A DNA stretch of 64,000 nucleotides from CAZHON01 sp964534565 (GCA_964534565.1 CAZHON010000002.1:124001-188000); one strand, 5' to 3'. Shown: positions 33,617 through 42,578, counted from the stretch's first letter. Notes: generated by a model not told the origin, from the sequence alone. Program-made: numbers and translations.

Positions 33617-35320
33617 TTAATCAATAGGTTCAACAACGCGGAGCGTTGTTTTCTCTTGTCCTTCTGCGAGTGATGATACGCTTGAATAGGAAAGTTGAGA
33701 CCGAAGATGTGAACCAAGTTGGGAGAAAAATTCGCCATAAGTTGATGGCGAACGAAGCGGCTGCCATCGATCGCTCTCTCCTTCAGAATGCAGCCCGAGT
33801 TCTTTTTGCATCATTTGTTCCACGGTTACTTTTTCACCCATATTACGCCAAACGGCATTCAATGAGGCTTCTCCATTTCCCGTTTTCCCTTCGACTCCGT
33901 CACGAGTGATGATCTTGTTTGAGGAGTCTCTTCGAGCAATCAACGAACCGCCACCCTGTGCACCAATACATTCATCGACTGTCAGAATTTTGACTGCACG
34001 ACGAACACTTCCAAGATTATCAACAATCACACTCACCACTCCTTTCGCAGCAGCGCCACACTCCAAGGCAATCGTTGCATCAGGCAACTCAACACCCGTA
34101 TTTTTTGTCAGACAGTAGCCTCCGTTACTGATGCCAAGCTTGATTGCATCGACAAATCGAGACATTTCCAAAATACCTTTTGGATTGGTCGTCGTACCAG
34201 TCGCAATGAAGAGACCTGGGAATTCTTCACGTATGCGAGCAATGGCGTTATAGACGACATCTGTGCGATGTCCGTGCGCTGCTTCAATTATAATTCCCGC
34301 TGGCTTGTGTGGTGCGATTTCTCGCAGGAATTTTAACGTCTCTTCGACGTTATCGACCCCGACATACACAAGACATCCAAAGCCCTCCGCTTTTTCTTGC
34401 ATAAAGGCTGGCATCAATTTTGCAGCAGCGGCAGTCTTACGAGTCATCATCAACGGCTTTCCTGTTTCAAAGTTCATGGCAAATGAAGATTGCGTCTGCG
34501 GATTTGTCATATGAAGATATGCATCTTCTGGATCGATCTGCAGTGGCAATTCGTGACCATTCTTCTTGACCAAACACATCATAATCGATTCCTGACCGGA
34601 ACTTTGGTGAAGCAATGTGGGGTCCACAGTACCGATGCACTGCCCTCCTTCATCCAAAACAACTGCAACGAAATCTTCATCGTAGTGAGCAAGTAGCGTC
34701 TTTGCATCCTTACATGTGTCATTCTGAGTCACCGTCGGTGGGTTTCGCCAGTTCGGGTGGCATCCATGCAAATGCTCGAGGAGATCAATGACCTCCGAAG
34801 CCGGCAAACGAGGTGGAGTCACAAAAACCGCACCCTTCGATGCAACGGATTCTGGAGTGCGATACTTCGCGTTATGCGATGCAAGAAACGCACGATGTTC
34901 TCGACTATCTCCTGGCCATACGGACCACATGGCAGCAGTGAATACAGGAAATTTGTGGCCTAAATTAAACTTCCCATTCGGAGCTCGAGGAGGCTCAATC
35001 GAAATGTTACGACGTGAAATGCGATCGGCATATTCAGGAAATTGCAAAAGCAAACTCTGGAAACGGGCATGGTACAACTCATTCAGTTCTAAAAGTTTTT
35101 TCACAGCCTCTTCATCATGTGCACCCCCCTCCAAACGTGAACGTACTTTTAAAGCCAGTTGCTGTTCAAATTTGATACGCATGTCCATCAGTGCCTGCGC
35201 TTCTGTACCAGGCAAGTTTGGATCATGCTCCAAGTTCTGTTTACGATGCTCTTGAGGCACAACGCTCAATCGGTCCCAATCAAGGGCCGGATATCGATGA
35301 AGATCAGGAACTCGAGGCAT
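33617..35320 (-). CDS. IMP dehydrogenase/GMP reductase-superfamily protein, divergent
   Basis: A 567-aa protein with a C-terminal IMPDH-type barrel. PAGIIIEAAHGHRTDVVYNA (about 337-356) matches the IMPDH AHGH segment, then RIREEFPGLFIATGTTTNPKGI, then DAIKLGISNGGYCLTKNTG (about 388-406), where IMPDH has VGIGPGSICTTR; the Cys is kept but the loop differs. The region about 190-240 (DEDFVAVVLDEGGQCIGTVDP) looks like a CBS-type insert. The N-terminal 130 residues are helical and unknown. The ligand is probably a nucleoside monophosphate but not clearly IMP. First gene of the four-gene cluster; start at 35320 set by the promoter. Confidence 0.75.
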   Translation of the reverse strand: MPRVPDLHRYPALDWDRLSVVPQEHRKQNLEHDPNLPGTEAQALMDMRIKFEQQLALKVRSRLEGGAHDEEAVKKLLELNELYHARFQSLLLQFPEYADRISRRNISIEPPRAPNGKFNLGHKFPVFTAAMWSVWPGDSREHRAFLASHNAKYRTPESVASKGAVFVTPPRLPASEVIDLLEHLHGCHPNWRNPPTVTQNDTCKDAKTLLAHYDEDFVAVVLDEGGQCIGTVDPTLLHQSSGQESIMMCLVKKNGHELPLQIDPEDAYLHMTNPQTQSSFAMNFETGKPLMMTRKTAAAAKLMPAFMQEKAEGFGCLVYVGVDNVEETLKFLREIAPHKPAGIIIEAAHGHRTDVVYNAIARIREEFPGLFIATGTTTNPKGILEMSRFVDAIKLGISNGGYCLTKNTGVELPDATIALECGAAAKGVVSVIVDNLGSVRRAVKILTVDECIGAQGGGSLIARRDSSNKIITRDGVEGKTGNGEASLNAVWRNMGEKVTVEQMMQKELGLHSEGESDRWQPLRSPSTYGEFFSQLGSHLRSQLSYSSVSSLAEGQEKTTLRVVEPID

Positions 35321-35365
35321 AAAAAGGAGATGATTATGCGCCATAATCATCTCCTTGGCAAGTCC
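35318..35365 (-). promoter_or_regulatory. Overlapping terminator, palindrome and promoter of the cluster
   Basis: A perfect 15-bp inverted repeat (35324-35338 with 35342-35356, loop CGC) followed on the minus strand by TTTTT acts as a terminator for the YtxH-like gene. The same DNA holds TTGCCA, 17 nt, CATAAT (35333-35338), 12 nt before the ATG at 35320. Terminator, promoter spacer and possible operator are therefore one element. Confidence 0.6.
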
Positions 35366-35375
35366 TAGACCGTGC

Positions 35376-35723
35376 TTATTTCGCCTTCTTCATGACCTTC
35401 TTCGTGGCTGTTTTGACTGCTTTTACAGCCTTCTTTTCGCCTTTGGAGATCAGCGCGGTTACCTCCTTCTTCGCCTTACTGAACTGGGCCTCGGCGTACG
35501 TCTTCGCCTTCTTCATATTCTTCTGAACCTCTGGACTGTCGACGAATGCCATCACCTCGGTTCCAAGTTTCTTTCCGTCCTTGCTCAAGTGCTTACCCAA
35601 AATTTTTGCAGCAGCCTCTGCATCCTTTGCGCTCGACAACTCTTCGCGCAGCTGTGGCTTGCTGAAGACGTAGCCGGCAATTGCGCCGCCGATGGTGCCG
35701 ATGAGAAGAGAAAGTTTTTTCAT
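35376..35723 (-). CDS. YtxH-like small protein
   Basis: A 115-aa protein with an N-terminal glycine-zipper-like membrane segment (MKKLSLLIGTIGGAIAGYVFSKP) followed by a long Lys/Ala/Glu-rich amphipathic helix, ending in KKVMKKAK. This is the pattern of YtxH/gas-vesicle-G-like general stress proteins. A TACACT box lies about 30 nt upstream of the ATG, with a G/C-tract in between. The frame is open upstream but the start at 35723 fits the membrane segment. Confidence 0.75.
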   Translation of the reverse strand: MKKLSLLIGTIGGAIAGYVFSKPQLREELSSAKDAEAAAKILGKHLSKDGKKLGTEVMAFVDSPEVQKNMKKAKTYAEAQFSKAKKEVTALISKGEKKAVKAVKTATKKVMKKAK

Positions 35724-35835
35724 GAGAATTGTGGGGGGGGAGAACGGACAAAGTGTACAGGAAGGAAAATGCTTTCGAAAAAAATCACCTTGCGAGTACG
35801 TCTGCTGAGACGTCGAACTTCTCTTCAGTCTTACA

Positions 35836-38001
35836 TCACTTTCCGAAGAACGTATTCTTCGCTTTGATCTCGCGGAGTCTGTTTGCGAATCGATGTGCTT
35901 CGTCACGAAGTCGCATGAGAAGGAATCGACCGGGACTGTCTTTGGGAACGGTGATGGATATCGGATTCCCCGGCATGAAAATTTCTTCCTCTCGTTTTGC
36001 AAGGGAGATCACGGGGATATCGAGATTCATTTCTTTCAGAACCTCGACGACAACACCCAATTGCCCCTTGCCTCCGTCGATCATGAGAAGGTCCGGAATG
36101 GCATCGAGTGATGCATTTGGCTTGTTCTCACTCGCCTCCCACATCATGACAAACGCATCTGCACGGTCCTCAAAAAACTTTGGCACTTGGCGAATGGGTT
36201 CGAAGCCCAAGCGATTGTAGGCGTATTCCAATTCGGGAGTGGTAGCGACATACACCTTCCCTTTTTTGACCGACTTGAGAATCTTGCGCGTGAGGAATTG
36301 CAACAACGCATCATTGCCACGCTCTTCCTCAATCCACGAATGACACAGTTCACTGGCCGATGCTGAATGTGGATGAAGCTCGAGTGCCGCGATCACATTG
36401 TTCTCATGACGTACGACAAATACATGTTCGTACGACACCTTCTGCTCGCCGAATGTGCGATCCAAAAATTCCTGATCCGCCTTGCGTGCAGGACCCACCG
36501 TCACACCGTTCTTCGACCACAACTCTTCTTCGCGTCGCAGCCCACCTGCCACGTAGCGCAAACGACGGCTCAGCACTTCACGTAAGCTGCGATAGTCATC
36601 GATCTCTCCTTTCTTCAGTCCGTGAATGGTGAAATGCCGATAGTGCTTGTTCGCCGGTTTGCCGTCACACATTACGACCATACTTCCCACTGTTTCGGTA
36701 CCCCCGAGGTGCGAGATGTCATAGCCCTCAATGCGCTTCGGTTCGGCTTTCAGCCCCAACAGATCTTTCAATTCTCCCAGAGCAGAACTCACATTCCGAG
36801 CCTCAGCTTCCCAACTCGCCTCCGCCTGCTTCGCCTTCTGCGCCGCGTTGCGCATCGCAAGATCCATCAGGGAGTTCTTCTTCCCCCGCTCAGGAACAAC
36901 AATCTCCACTTTTCGTTCTGCCTGTTCAGAGATGAGTGCAGCCATCGCATTCTGACCTTCACACTTTTCGGGCAACAGGATCGTGCGCGGAATATCTTCG
37001 GTAGAGGCGTAGTACTGTGGCACAAATTGCTCGAGCACATCGCACACATTCTCCGGTGCACCCTGCAGCGGAAAACTGAGGTCGGCAATCACCTTTCCTC
37101 CGCGCTCTTGAAGCAACACAACGTAGGCACGGTTGCTGAGAACCGAGACGCCGATCACATCGGTATCGGCACCGGTCGCATCGGACACTGTTTGTTTCTG
37201 CTGCATCGCCTCCAGTCGCACGCAGTGATCGCGCAGTTTTGCCGCGAGCTCGAACTTCTTTTCTTTCGCAGCAGTCATCATGCGTTCTTTGATGATCGGC
37301 ATAACGAATTCCTGGTCACCTTTCAAGAACCGAAGCATCGGGTCGATGCACTGTTCACGGTACTGCTCGGGTGTCACATTCCCGATGCATGGCGCACAGC
37401 ACTGTCCAATATGGTGGTCCAAACACGGTGTAGGACGGTCTTTATGCGTGCAAACGACATCGAGCGGAATCGATGATGAGGCATTCTCCGCAACTTCAAT
37501 GCGCATCTTGCACGTGCGATATGGGAAGAGTGTTCGAAGCATTTTCAAAATCAACTGCGTGTCGTACCCGCTCATCTTCGGTCCGAAATATTTCGAACCG
37601 TCCTTCTCCACTTTGCGCACAAGATCGATGCGAGGATACGTGTCTTTCATGGTCACGCGCACATAGACGTAGTGCTTATCGTCCTTCATCAAAATGTTGT
37701 ACTTGGGACGCAATTCCTTGATGAGATTCGTCTCCAGCATCAGCGCCTCCACTTCGCTGCGGACGATTGTTACATCGTAATCCTGCGCGTGTTGCATCAG
37801 CGACTGCTTCCATGGCCCCAGTCCGTCCCAGGAGGCGGGCGTCACATAACTCCGCATGCGGGAGCGCAAATTCTTCGCTTTACCGACGTAGAGAACCTTC
37901 CCTTCTTCGTCGAGCCAGCGATAGACCCCAGGCTCCTCGGGCGCCTGGGCGACGCGACGACGTAATTTGGGGAGGGCGGGGTTGGTAGAAGCGCGAGCCA
38001 C
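35836..38001 (-). CDS. uvrC: Excinuclease ABC subunit C with inserted GNAT-like domain
   Basis: Dual-incision nuclease of nucleotide excision repair. The 721-aa product has the GIY-YIG domain (PGVYRWLDEEGKVLYVGKAKNLRSRM split over residues about 23-50), a Cys cluster region, UVR motif (about 245-280), and the RNase H-like nuclease (ISHLGGTETVGSMVV; IDGGKGQ about 640). Between REVLSRRLR (about 485) and IDGGKGQ, where other UvrC have a short linker, sit about 140 extra residues resembling an acetyltransferase (HVFVVRHENNVIAALELH ... VATTPELEYAYNRLGFEPI). The GTG at 38001 is 6 nt after CATAAT (38008-38013); an ATG at 38049 is the alternative. Confidence 0.92.
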   Translation of the reverse strand: MARASTNPALPKLRRRVAQAPEEPGVYRWLDEEGKVLYVGKAKNLRSRMRSYVTPASWDGLGPWKQSLMQHAQDYDVTIVRSEVEALMLETNLIKELRPKYNILMKDDKHYVYVRVTMKDTYPRIDLVRKVEKDGSKYFGPKMSGYDTQLILKMLRTLFPYRTCKMRIEVAENASSSIPLDVVCTHKDRPTPCLDHHIGQCCAPCIGNVTPEQYREQCIDPMLRFLKGDQEFVMPIIKERMMTAAKEKKFELAAKLRDHCVRLEAMQQKQTVSDATGADTDVIGVSVLSNRAYVVLLQERGGKVIADLSFPLQGAPENVCDVLEQFVPQYYASTEDIPRTILLPEKCEGQNAMAALISEQAERKVEIVVPERGKKNSLMDLAMRNAAQKAKQAEASWEAEARNVSSALGELKDLLGLKAEPKRIEGYDISHLGGTETVGSMVVMCDGKPANKHYRHFTIHGLKKGEIDDYRSLREVLSRRLRYVAGGLRREEELWSKNGVTVGPARKADQEFLDRTFGEQKVSYEHVFVVRHENNVIAALELHPHSASASELCHSWIEEERGNDALLQFLTRKILKSVKKGKVYVATTPELEYAYNRLGFEPIRQVPKFFEDRADAFVMMWEASENKPNASLDAIPDLLMIDGGKGQLGVVVEVLKEMNLDIPVISLAKREEEIFMPGNPISITVPKDSPGRFLLMRLRDEAHRFANRLREIKAKNTFFGK

Positions 38002-38105
38002 GAAGGGATTATGCCCTTTCTTGAAAGACTTCGCTTCCTTTGACTCCATTGACTCTTTTCCATACCCTTCAGCGGTATTCTCCTGTTTTTTTCTCCTTTC
38101 CTTTT

Positions 38106-40175
38106 ATGGTCCTCTCCTCTCTGGAACTCGCCATCCCCGCTGTGGGATTGTTCGGGCTCCTCTACAGTTTGGTTTTTTGGCGTGAGGTCACGCGCGGAGG
38201 CAATGGCACTCCGACAATGCAGAAGGTTGCTGCGTTCATTGCGATCGGCGCACGCAGTTTCCTCAAGCGTCAGTACCGCACGATCACGGTTCTCTCCGTC
38301 GTCGTCGCAGTGCTCATCATCCTCGGATACCGCGCAGCATCCGCTGACGGTTCTTGGACATACGGACTCCAGATCGGAATCTCCTTCCTTGTGGGAAGCT
38401 TCCTCTCCGGACTCTCCGGCATCGTGAGCATGGTCGTCGCAACGCGCACGAACTTGAAGGTGGCAGACGCCGCACAGCACGGCATGAACGCCGCACTTCG
38501 CATGGCTCTTCGCGGAGGAACGGTGTCCGCGCTCGTCATTGCAGCGCTCTCTTTGCTCGGTATCAGCGCGCTCTACATGGTCTACCGCCTCGCATTCGGA
38601 ATGGAGGCAACGCAGATCCCAAGCCTCATCATCGGGTACGCATTCGGAGCAAGCTTCGTCGCTCTCTTTGCACAGCTCGGTGGTGGTATTTACACCAAGG
38701 CTGCTGACGTCGGTGCAGACTTGGTCGGAAAGATTGAAGCAGGAATTCCAGAGGACGATCCACGCAACCCCGCTGTGATCGCCGACTTGGTCGGTGACAA
38801 CGTGGGAGACTGCGCAGGTCGCGGAGCAGATTTGTTCGAATCATTGTCCGCAGAAAACATTGGAGCCATGGTGCTCGGCGTCACACTCTCCTCCGTCTTC
38901 GGACTCAACGGAGTGCTCTTCCCTCTCGTTCTGGGCGCCATCGGACTGCTCGCTACGATCATCGGTGTGTACTGTGTGAAAGCACGCGCGAACGAGAACC
39001 CCATGAAAGCGATGATCCGGGGATACTGGGTCACAACGCTCATCATGATCGTCGGACTCTACGTCGCATGCACACAGTTGCTGCAAGGCGCGAACGGATC
39101 TGCAAACTGGTTCTTCCTCGCAGGTCTGGTGGGTATCGCAACGTCTGTCGCATTCGTCTACCTCACGGACTACTACACAGGAAAGCACCGTCCAGTGCAG
39201 GCGATTGCAGAAGCTTCCACAACGGGACATGCAACGAACATCATCACAGGAACAGCCATCGGTATGGAATCCACGGGACTCTCCGTGCTGACGGTGTGTG
39301 CCGCTCTTCTCATCTCACACTGGTGCGGTGAACAGACGGGACTTTCTCAGGGTGGTTTGTACGGAACAGCAGTGGCAACAATGGGAATGCTCTCCACAGT
39401 CGGTTACATCTTGGCGATGGATATGTTCGGCCCCATCACAGATAACGCAGGAGGAATTGTCGAAATGAGCAACTCCCCAGAACACCTGCGCGAAGTGACA
39501 GACGAACTCGACGCAACAGGAAACACGACGAAGGCTCTCACGAAGGGCTACGCCGTCGGTTCCGCTGCGCTCGCTTCGTTCTTGCTCTTCTCAGCCTACT
39601 TGTCCGAAAAGAACATGGTGTCTGTGGACCTTGCGAAGGTTCCGGTCTTCGTCGGAGGATTCCTCGGAGCGATGGTCGTCTTCTTCTTCACATCCCTCAC
39701 CATCCGCGCTGTGGGTCGTGCAGCAGGTGTGATCGTTGAAGAGGTCCGCAAGCAGTTCCGCGAGAAGAAAGGAATCATGGATGGTACGGAACAACCGGAC
39801 TACGGAGCCGCTGTCGACATTGCAACGAAGAGCGCTCTGCACGAAATGATCCTCCCAGGAATCGTTGCCGTCATGGCACCGATCAGCGTCGGCTTGCTCC
39901 TTGGAGCAGAGGCAGTCGCAGGACTCCTCATGGTCGGTACGATCGCCGGAATCCTCATGGCTTGCTACCTGAACAACGCAGGAGGCGCATGGGACAACGC
40001 GAAGAAGTACATCGAACAAGGTCACTTCGGCGGCAAGAAGAGCCCCGCGCACCAGGCTGCCGTTACGGGTGACACGGTGGGAGATCCGTTCAAAGACACT
40101 GCAGGTCCAAGCTTGCACGTGCTCATCAAACTCTTCTCCACGCTCACACTCGCTCTCGCATCTCTCTTCGTCTAA
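38106..40175 (+). CDS. hppA: Membrane-bound proton-pumping pyrophosphatase
   Basis: Couples pyrophosphate hydrolysis to ion pumping. The 689-aa product has about 16 membrane helices and the substrate-site motifs DVGADLVGKIEAGIPEDDPR and VIADLVGDNVGDCAGRGAD (about 201-243). In the K+-dependence motif the sequence is GNTTKALTKG (about 471-480). Lys here, with Thr three residues on, marks the K+-independent, H+-translocating class rather than the Na+ or K+-dependent ones. ATG at 38106 from family length; the frame is open to 38040. TATTCT lies 24 nt upstream. Confidence 0.95.
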   Translation: MVLSSLELAIPAVGLFGLLYSLVFWREVTRGGNGTPTMQKVAAFIAIGARSFLKRQYRTITVLSVVVAVLIILGYRAASADGSWTYGLQIGISFLVGSFLSGLSGIVSMVVATRTNLKVADAAQHGMNAALRMALRGGTVSALVIAALSLLGISALYMVYRLAFGMEATQIPSLIIGYAFGASFVALFAQLGGGIYTKAADVGADLVGKIEAGIPEDDPRNPAVIADLVGDNVGDCAGRGADLFESLSAENIGAMVLGVTLSSVFGLNGVLFPLVLGAIGLLATIIGVYCVKARANENPMKAMIRGYWVTTLIMIVGLYVACTQLLQGANGSANWFFLAGLVGIATSVAFVYLTDYYTGKHRPVQAIAEASTTGHATNIITGTAIGMESTGLSVLTVCAALLISHWCGEQTGLSQGGLYGTAVATMGMLSTVGYILAMDMFGPITDNAGGIVEMSNSPEHLREVTDELDATGNTTKALTKGYAVGSAALASFLLFSAYLSEKNMVSVDLAKVPVFVGGFLGAMVVFFFTSLTIRAVGRAAGVIVEEVRKQFREKKGIMDGTEQPDYGAAVDIATKSALHEMILPGIVAVMAPISVGLLLGAEAVAGLLMVGTIAGILMACYLNNAGGAWDNAKKYIEQGHFGGKKSPAHQAAVTGDTVGDPFKDTAGPSLHVLIKLFSTLTLALASLFV

Positions 40176-40199
40176 AACGTTTCAAACTCGAACGGAAAA

Positions 40200-40224
40200 G
40201 GGCGGCTTTAAGTCGCCCTTTTTT
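40200..40224 (+). terminator. hppA terminator
   Basis: GGGCGGC-TTTAA-GTCGCCC then TTTTTT. Confidence 0.9.
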
Positions 40225-40241
40225 GTACCTGAAGCACAAGG

Positions 40242-40270
40242 AAAACCCGTGGCGTCTGTGACGTCACGGG
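40242..40270 (-). terminator. Terminator of the 40312 gene
   Basis: Minus strand CCCGTG and CACGGG around a 13-nt loop, then TTTTCC. Confidence 0.65.
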
Positions 40271-40311
40271 CTGATCTATTCGATCAATATTCCTTTTCCT
40301 TGCGGAAGTTT

Positions 40312-40806
40312 CTAGGCGGTTTCTGTCGCCATTTCTGTTCGCCGTACTTTGGCAATGAGCTTCTTGACGAAGCCCATTGGCTTATCGAGTAGCTTCGCTC
40401 TCCAGCGGTACGCGAGGTACAGCAGGCAGATGCCTTCGATGATCAGACATATCGTCCACTCATCAAGGTGCCACGAGGTACCGAAGACGGCACCTCTGCT
40501 CCCGAACAGCAACGACCGCTTCAGGCCGAAGTTACGGAGGAGTCGCAGTCCGTAGAGACTGGGCTTTGCAATCCCGAGTACGTACGGGAACAGGAAGGTC
40601 GCAAGAGCGACAATGCCCGTAAGCAGCGGCTCGGCGCCGAGGTCACAGGCAACGAGGAAGCCAATGACGCACACCCAGAGCCATTTGCCGTCGAACGGCA
40701 AGAAGGGCGTGAGGATGATCCAAAACAACAGGATGGAGATCGAAATGTGGTTGCAGAACCACAGGACGACATCGAACAGTTCGAACTCTTTCTTGTTCGT
40801 GGACAT
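40312..40806 (-). CDS. Hypothetical membrane protein
   Basis: A 164-aa protein with about four membrane helices (about 16-34, 40-58, 62-80 and 118-136) and a basic cytoplasmic C-terminus. No family is recognised. The ATG at 40806 has no Shine-Dalgarno. Its upstream region holds ACTTTCAA ... TTGAAAGT inverted copies, one of which may be a -35 (TTGAAA). It is convergent with hppA; each has its own terminator. Confidence 0.65.
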   Translation of the reverse strand: MSTNKKEFELFDVVLWFCNHISISILLFWIILTPFLPFDGKWLWVCVIGFLVACDLGAEPLLTGIVALATFLFPYVLGIAKPSLYGLRLLRNFGLKRSLLFGSRGAVFGTSWHLDEWTICLIIEGICLLYLAYRWRAKLLDKPMGFVKKLIAKVRRTEMATETA

Positions 40807-41008
40807 TGGGTAGGTTCCCGGAGAAAAAGGGTGATATTGATGGTGAAAAGATCGGATACTTTCAACTGTTTAACAAACACGTTCCAACACACAATTGAAA
40901 GTACGCAAATGCTTCTATACGGCATTTTCCAGGTCAAGACTCTAAGACTCTGGCGTCACTTGACTCCTGGAGTAAAATAGAAGGTTTGCGCTCCCGTCTT
41001 CATCCTCA

Positions 41009-41060
41009 TTTTTCACTCGTACTCGTATACTCGTCACTCATACACTCATATACTCACCCC
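41009..41060 (+). repeat. ACTC-type short tandem repeats before the glycosyltransferase
   Basis: About seven imperfect copies of ACTCRTA/ACTCAT in 52 bp, the last forming the TATACT -10 box (41049-41054) 6 nt before the GTG. Copy-number change here would move or create -10 boxes. Confidence 0.45.
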
Positions 41061-41870
41061 GTGATTTCCGCCCTCATTCTCAATTTCCGCTCCCCCCGCG
41101 ACACGCGTCGGTGTGTTGATTCATTGCGCGCACAGACGGTTACGAATGACTTGGAAATTTTGGTGATCGATAACAAGTCCGATGATGAATCGATTCAGTG
41201 GCTGCGAAACAGTTTCCGCACCATGACTCCCCAGGTCCGCATTGTGGAACACAAAGCGAACATCGGGTATGGCCAAGGGAATGTGCAAGCGTTGCCCTAT
41301 GCCAACGGCGAATTCATCTACATCACCAACCCCGACAACGAACTGGAGCCTGCGGGACTGGAACGCATGATGACACTTCTGAAGAGTGACCCCACGATCG
41401 GCATTATCGCCCCGAAATTGATCCACGATGACGGAACTGTCCGCGACTCGAGCAGGTCCTTCCCTCACCTCATTGATGTCATCGCCAAACGAACCGTGCT
41501 CAAGGCACTCTTCCCCGGTGCGATCAAACGCTATCTCAAAAGTCCCCCAAACGATGGACAGCCGCACGATGTCGATTGGGTCGTGGGTGCCTGTTTGCTC
41601 ATGCGACGGAGTGTTTTTGAAGAAATGGGAGGATTCGACCCCCGCTACTTCCTCTTTTTTGAAGATATCGACCTCTGTCGCCGCATGTGGGACCGTGGGC
41701 TCCGGGTGGTCTACATGCCGTCCGTCATTGCCAAAGACCGGAAGAAACGGCTCAGCGAGGGCGGTTTATGGGCTCTTTTGAGCAAACCAGTGGGCAGAAT
41801 CCACATCGCCAGCGCTCTCAAGTACTTCTGGAAGTGGAGAAGTGCCGATTTACCGGCAGGAAGACGTTGA
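41061..41870 (+). CDS. Family 2 glycosyltransferase
   Basis: A 269-aa GT-A enzyme like rhamnosyltransferases of cell-surface polysaccharide synthesis. Landmarks are ISALILNFRSPRDTRRCVDSL at the start, a nucleotide-sugar site around ITNPDNELEPAG, VDWVVGACLLMRRSVFEE, and GGFDPRYFLFFEDIDLCRRMW, the acceptor/base motif. A short C-terminal region probably contacts the membrane. The GTG at 41061 begins at the conserved domain and follows TATACT by 6 nt; the frame is open to 40986. Confidence 0.9.
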   Translation: MISALILNFRSPRDTRRCVDSLRAQTVTNDLEILVIDNKSDDESIQWLRNSFRTMTPQVRIVEHKANIGYGQGNVQALPYANGEFIYITNPDNELEPAGLERMMTLLKSDPTIGIIAPKLIHDDGTVRDSSRSFPHLIDVIAKRTVLKALFPGAIKRYLKSPPNDGQPHDVDWVVGACLLMRRSVFEEMGGFDPRYFLFFEDIDLCRRMWDRGLRVVYMPSVIAKDRKKRLSEGGLWALLSKPVGRIHIASALKYFWKWRSADLPAGRR

Positions 41871-41895
41871 CGTTTTCAGCATCATCCCTTACTCT
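41867..41895 (+). promoter_or_regulatory. bL25 promoter
   Basis: TTGACG (41867-41872), 17 nt, TACTCT (41890-41895), then 11 nt to the ATG. Confidence 0.65.
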
Positions 41896-41906
41896 CCCAG
41901 CCTCTT

Positions 41907-42578
41907 ATGGACAAAATCGCTCTTACAGCAACGGCTCGTGACATGAACTCCACTCCAAGTGCGCTCCGCCGCAACGGACAGGTGCCATGTGTGATTTACG
42001 GAAACGCCGCAAAGCACGAACTCTTGCAGTGCAACGAACAGCAGTTGAAGAGCGCATACATCAAGGCGGGTGTCAGTACCCTCGTTGAATTGTCCGTAGA
42101 TGGCAAAGTGATCCCGGTTCTGTTCCAGGCACTTGCTCAGCACCCAGTCTCCGATCGCTTCGAACACGTCGACTTCTACGCAGTGGATATGAAGAAGGAG
42201 CTGGAAGCAGAAGTCGCTCTCCGCTTCGAAGGAGAAGCTCCTGCAGTCAAAGACCTCGGCGGAATCCTCGTGACGCCAATGACGCACGTGAACGTGCGCT
42301 GTTTGCCAACCGATTTGCCACACAACCTCACGATCGACATCAGCTCCCTCAAGGAATTCCACGCAACCATCACTGTTGGCGATATCAAGGCGCCAAAGGG
42401 TGTGACGATTACGGACGACGTCGAGAGCGTTGTCGCAACGGTGCAGGAACCACGCGCAGAAGAAGTTGCAACACCTGCAACTCCTGCCGAGGGCGCAGCT
42501 CCAGCAGCAGAAGGAGCCGCTCCAGCAGCCGGTGCAGCCCCTGCAGGCGACGCTTCAAAGGAAGAGAAGAAGAAGTAA
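41907..42578 (+). CDS. rplY: Ribosomal protein bL25 (CTC type)
   Basis: 5S rRNA-binding large-subunit protein with the extra C-terminal CTC domain. The 223-aa product has the L25 N-terminal domain (MDKIALTATARDM ... QVPCVIYGN; about 1-92) and the beta domain (about 95-185), then an Ala/Pro/Glu-rich tail (about 188-223) ending in KEEKKK. Length is typical of CTC proteins. A consensus-like promoter gives a 4-5 nt leader. Single gene following the glycosyltransferase by 36 nt. Confidence 0.95.
   Translation: MDKIALTATARDMNSTPSALRRNGQVPCVIYGNAAKHELLQCNEQQLKSAYIKAGVSTLVELSVDGKVIPVLFQALAQHPVSDRFEHVDFYAVDMKKELEAEVALRFEGEAPAVKDLGGILVTPMTHVNVRCLPTDLPHNLTIDISSLKEFHATITVGDIKAPKGVTITDDVESVVATVQEPRAEEVATPATPAEGAAPAAEGAAPAAGAAPAGDASKEEKKK

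Noticed and set aside
35324..35356. Simple terminator only
   Set aside because: The same bases also form a well-spaced -35/-10 pair for the next gene, so it was recorded as a combined element.
40840..40975. Inverted ACTTTCAA/TTGAAAGT pair as a gene or RNA
   Set aside because: Only two 8-nt words far apart; best read as parts of promoters, with no frame or terminator nearby.
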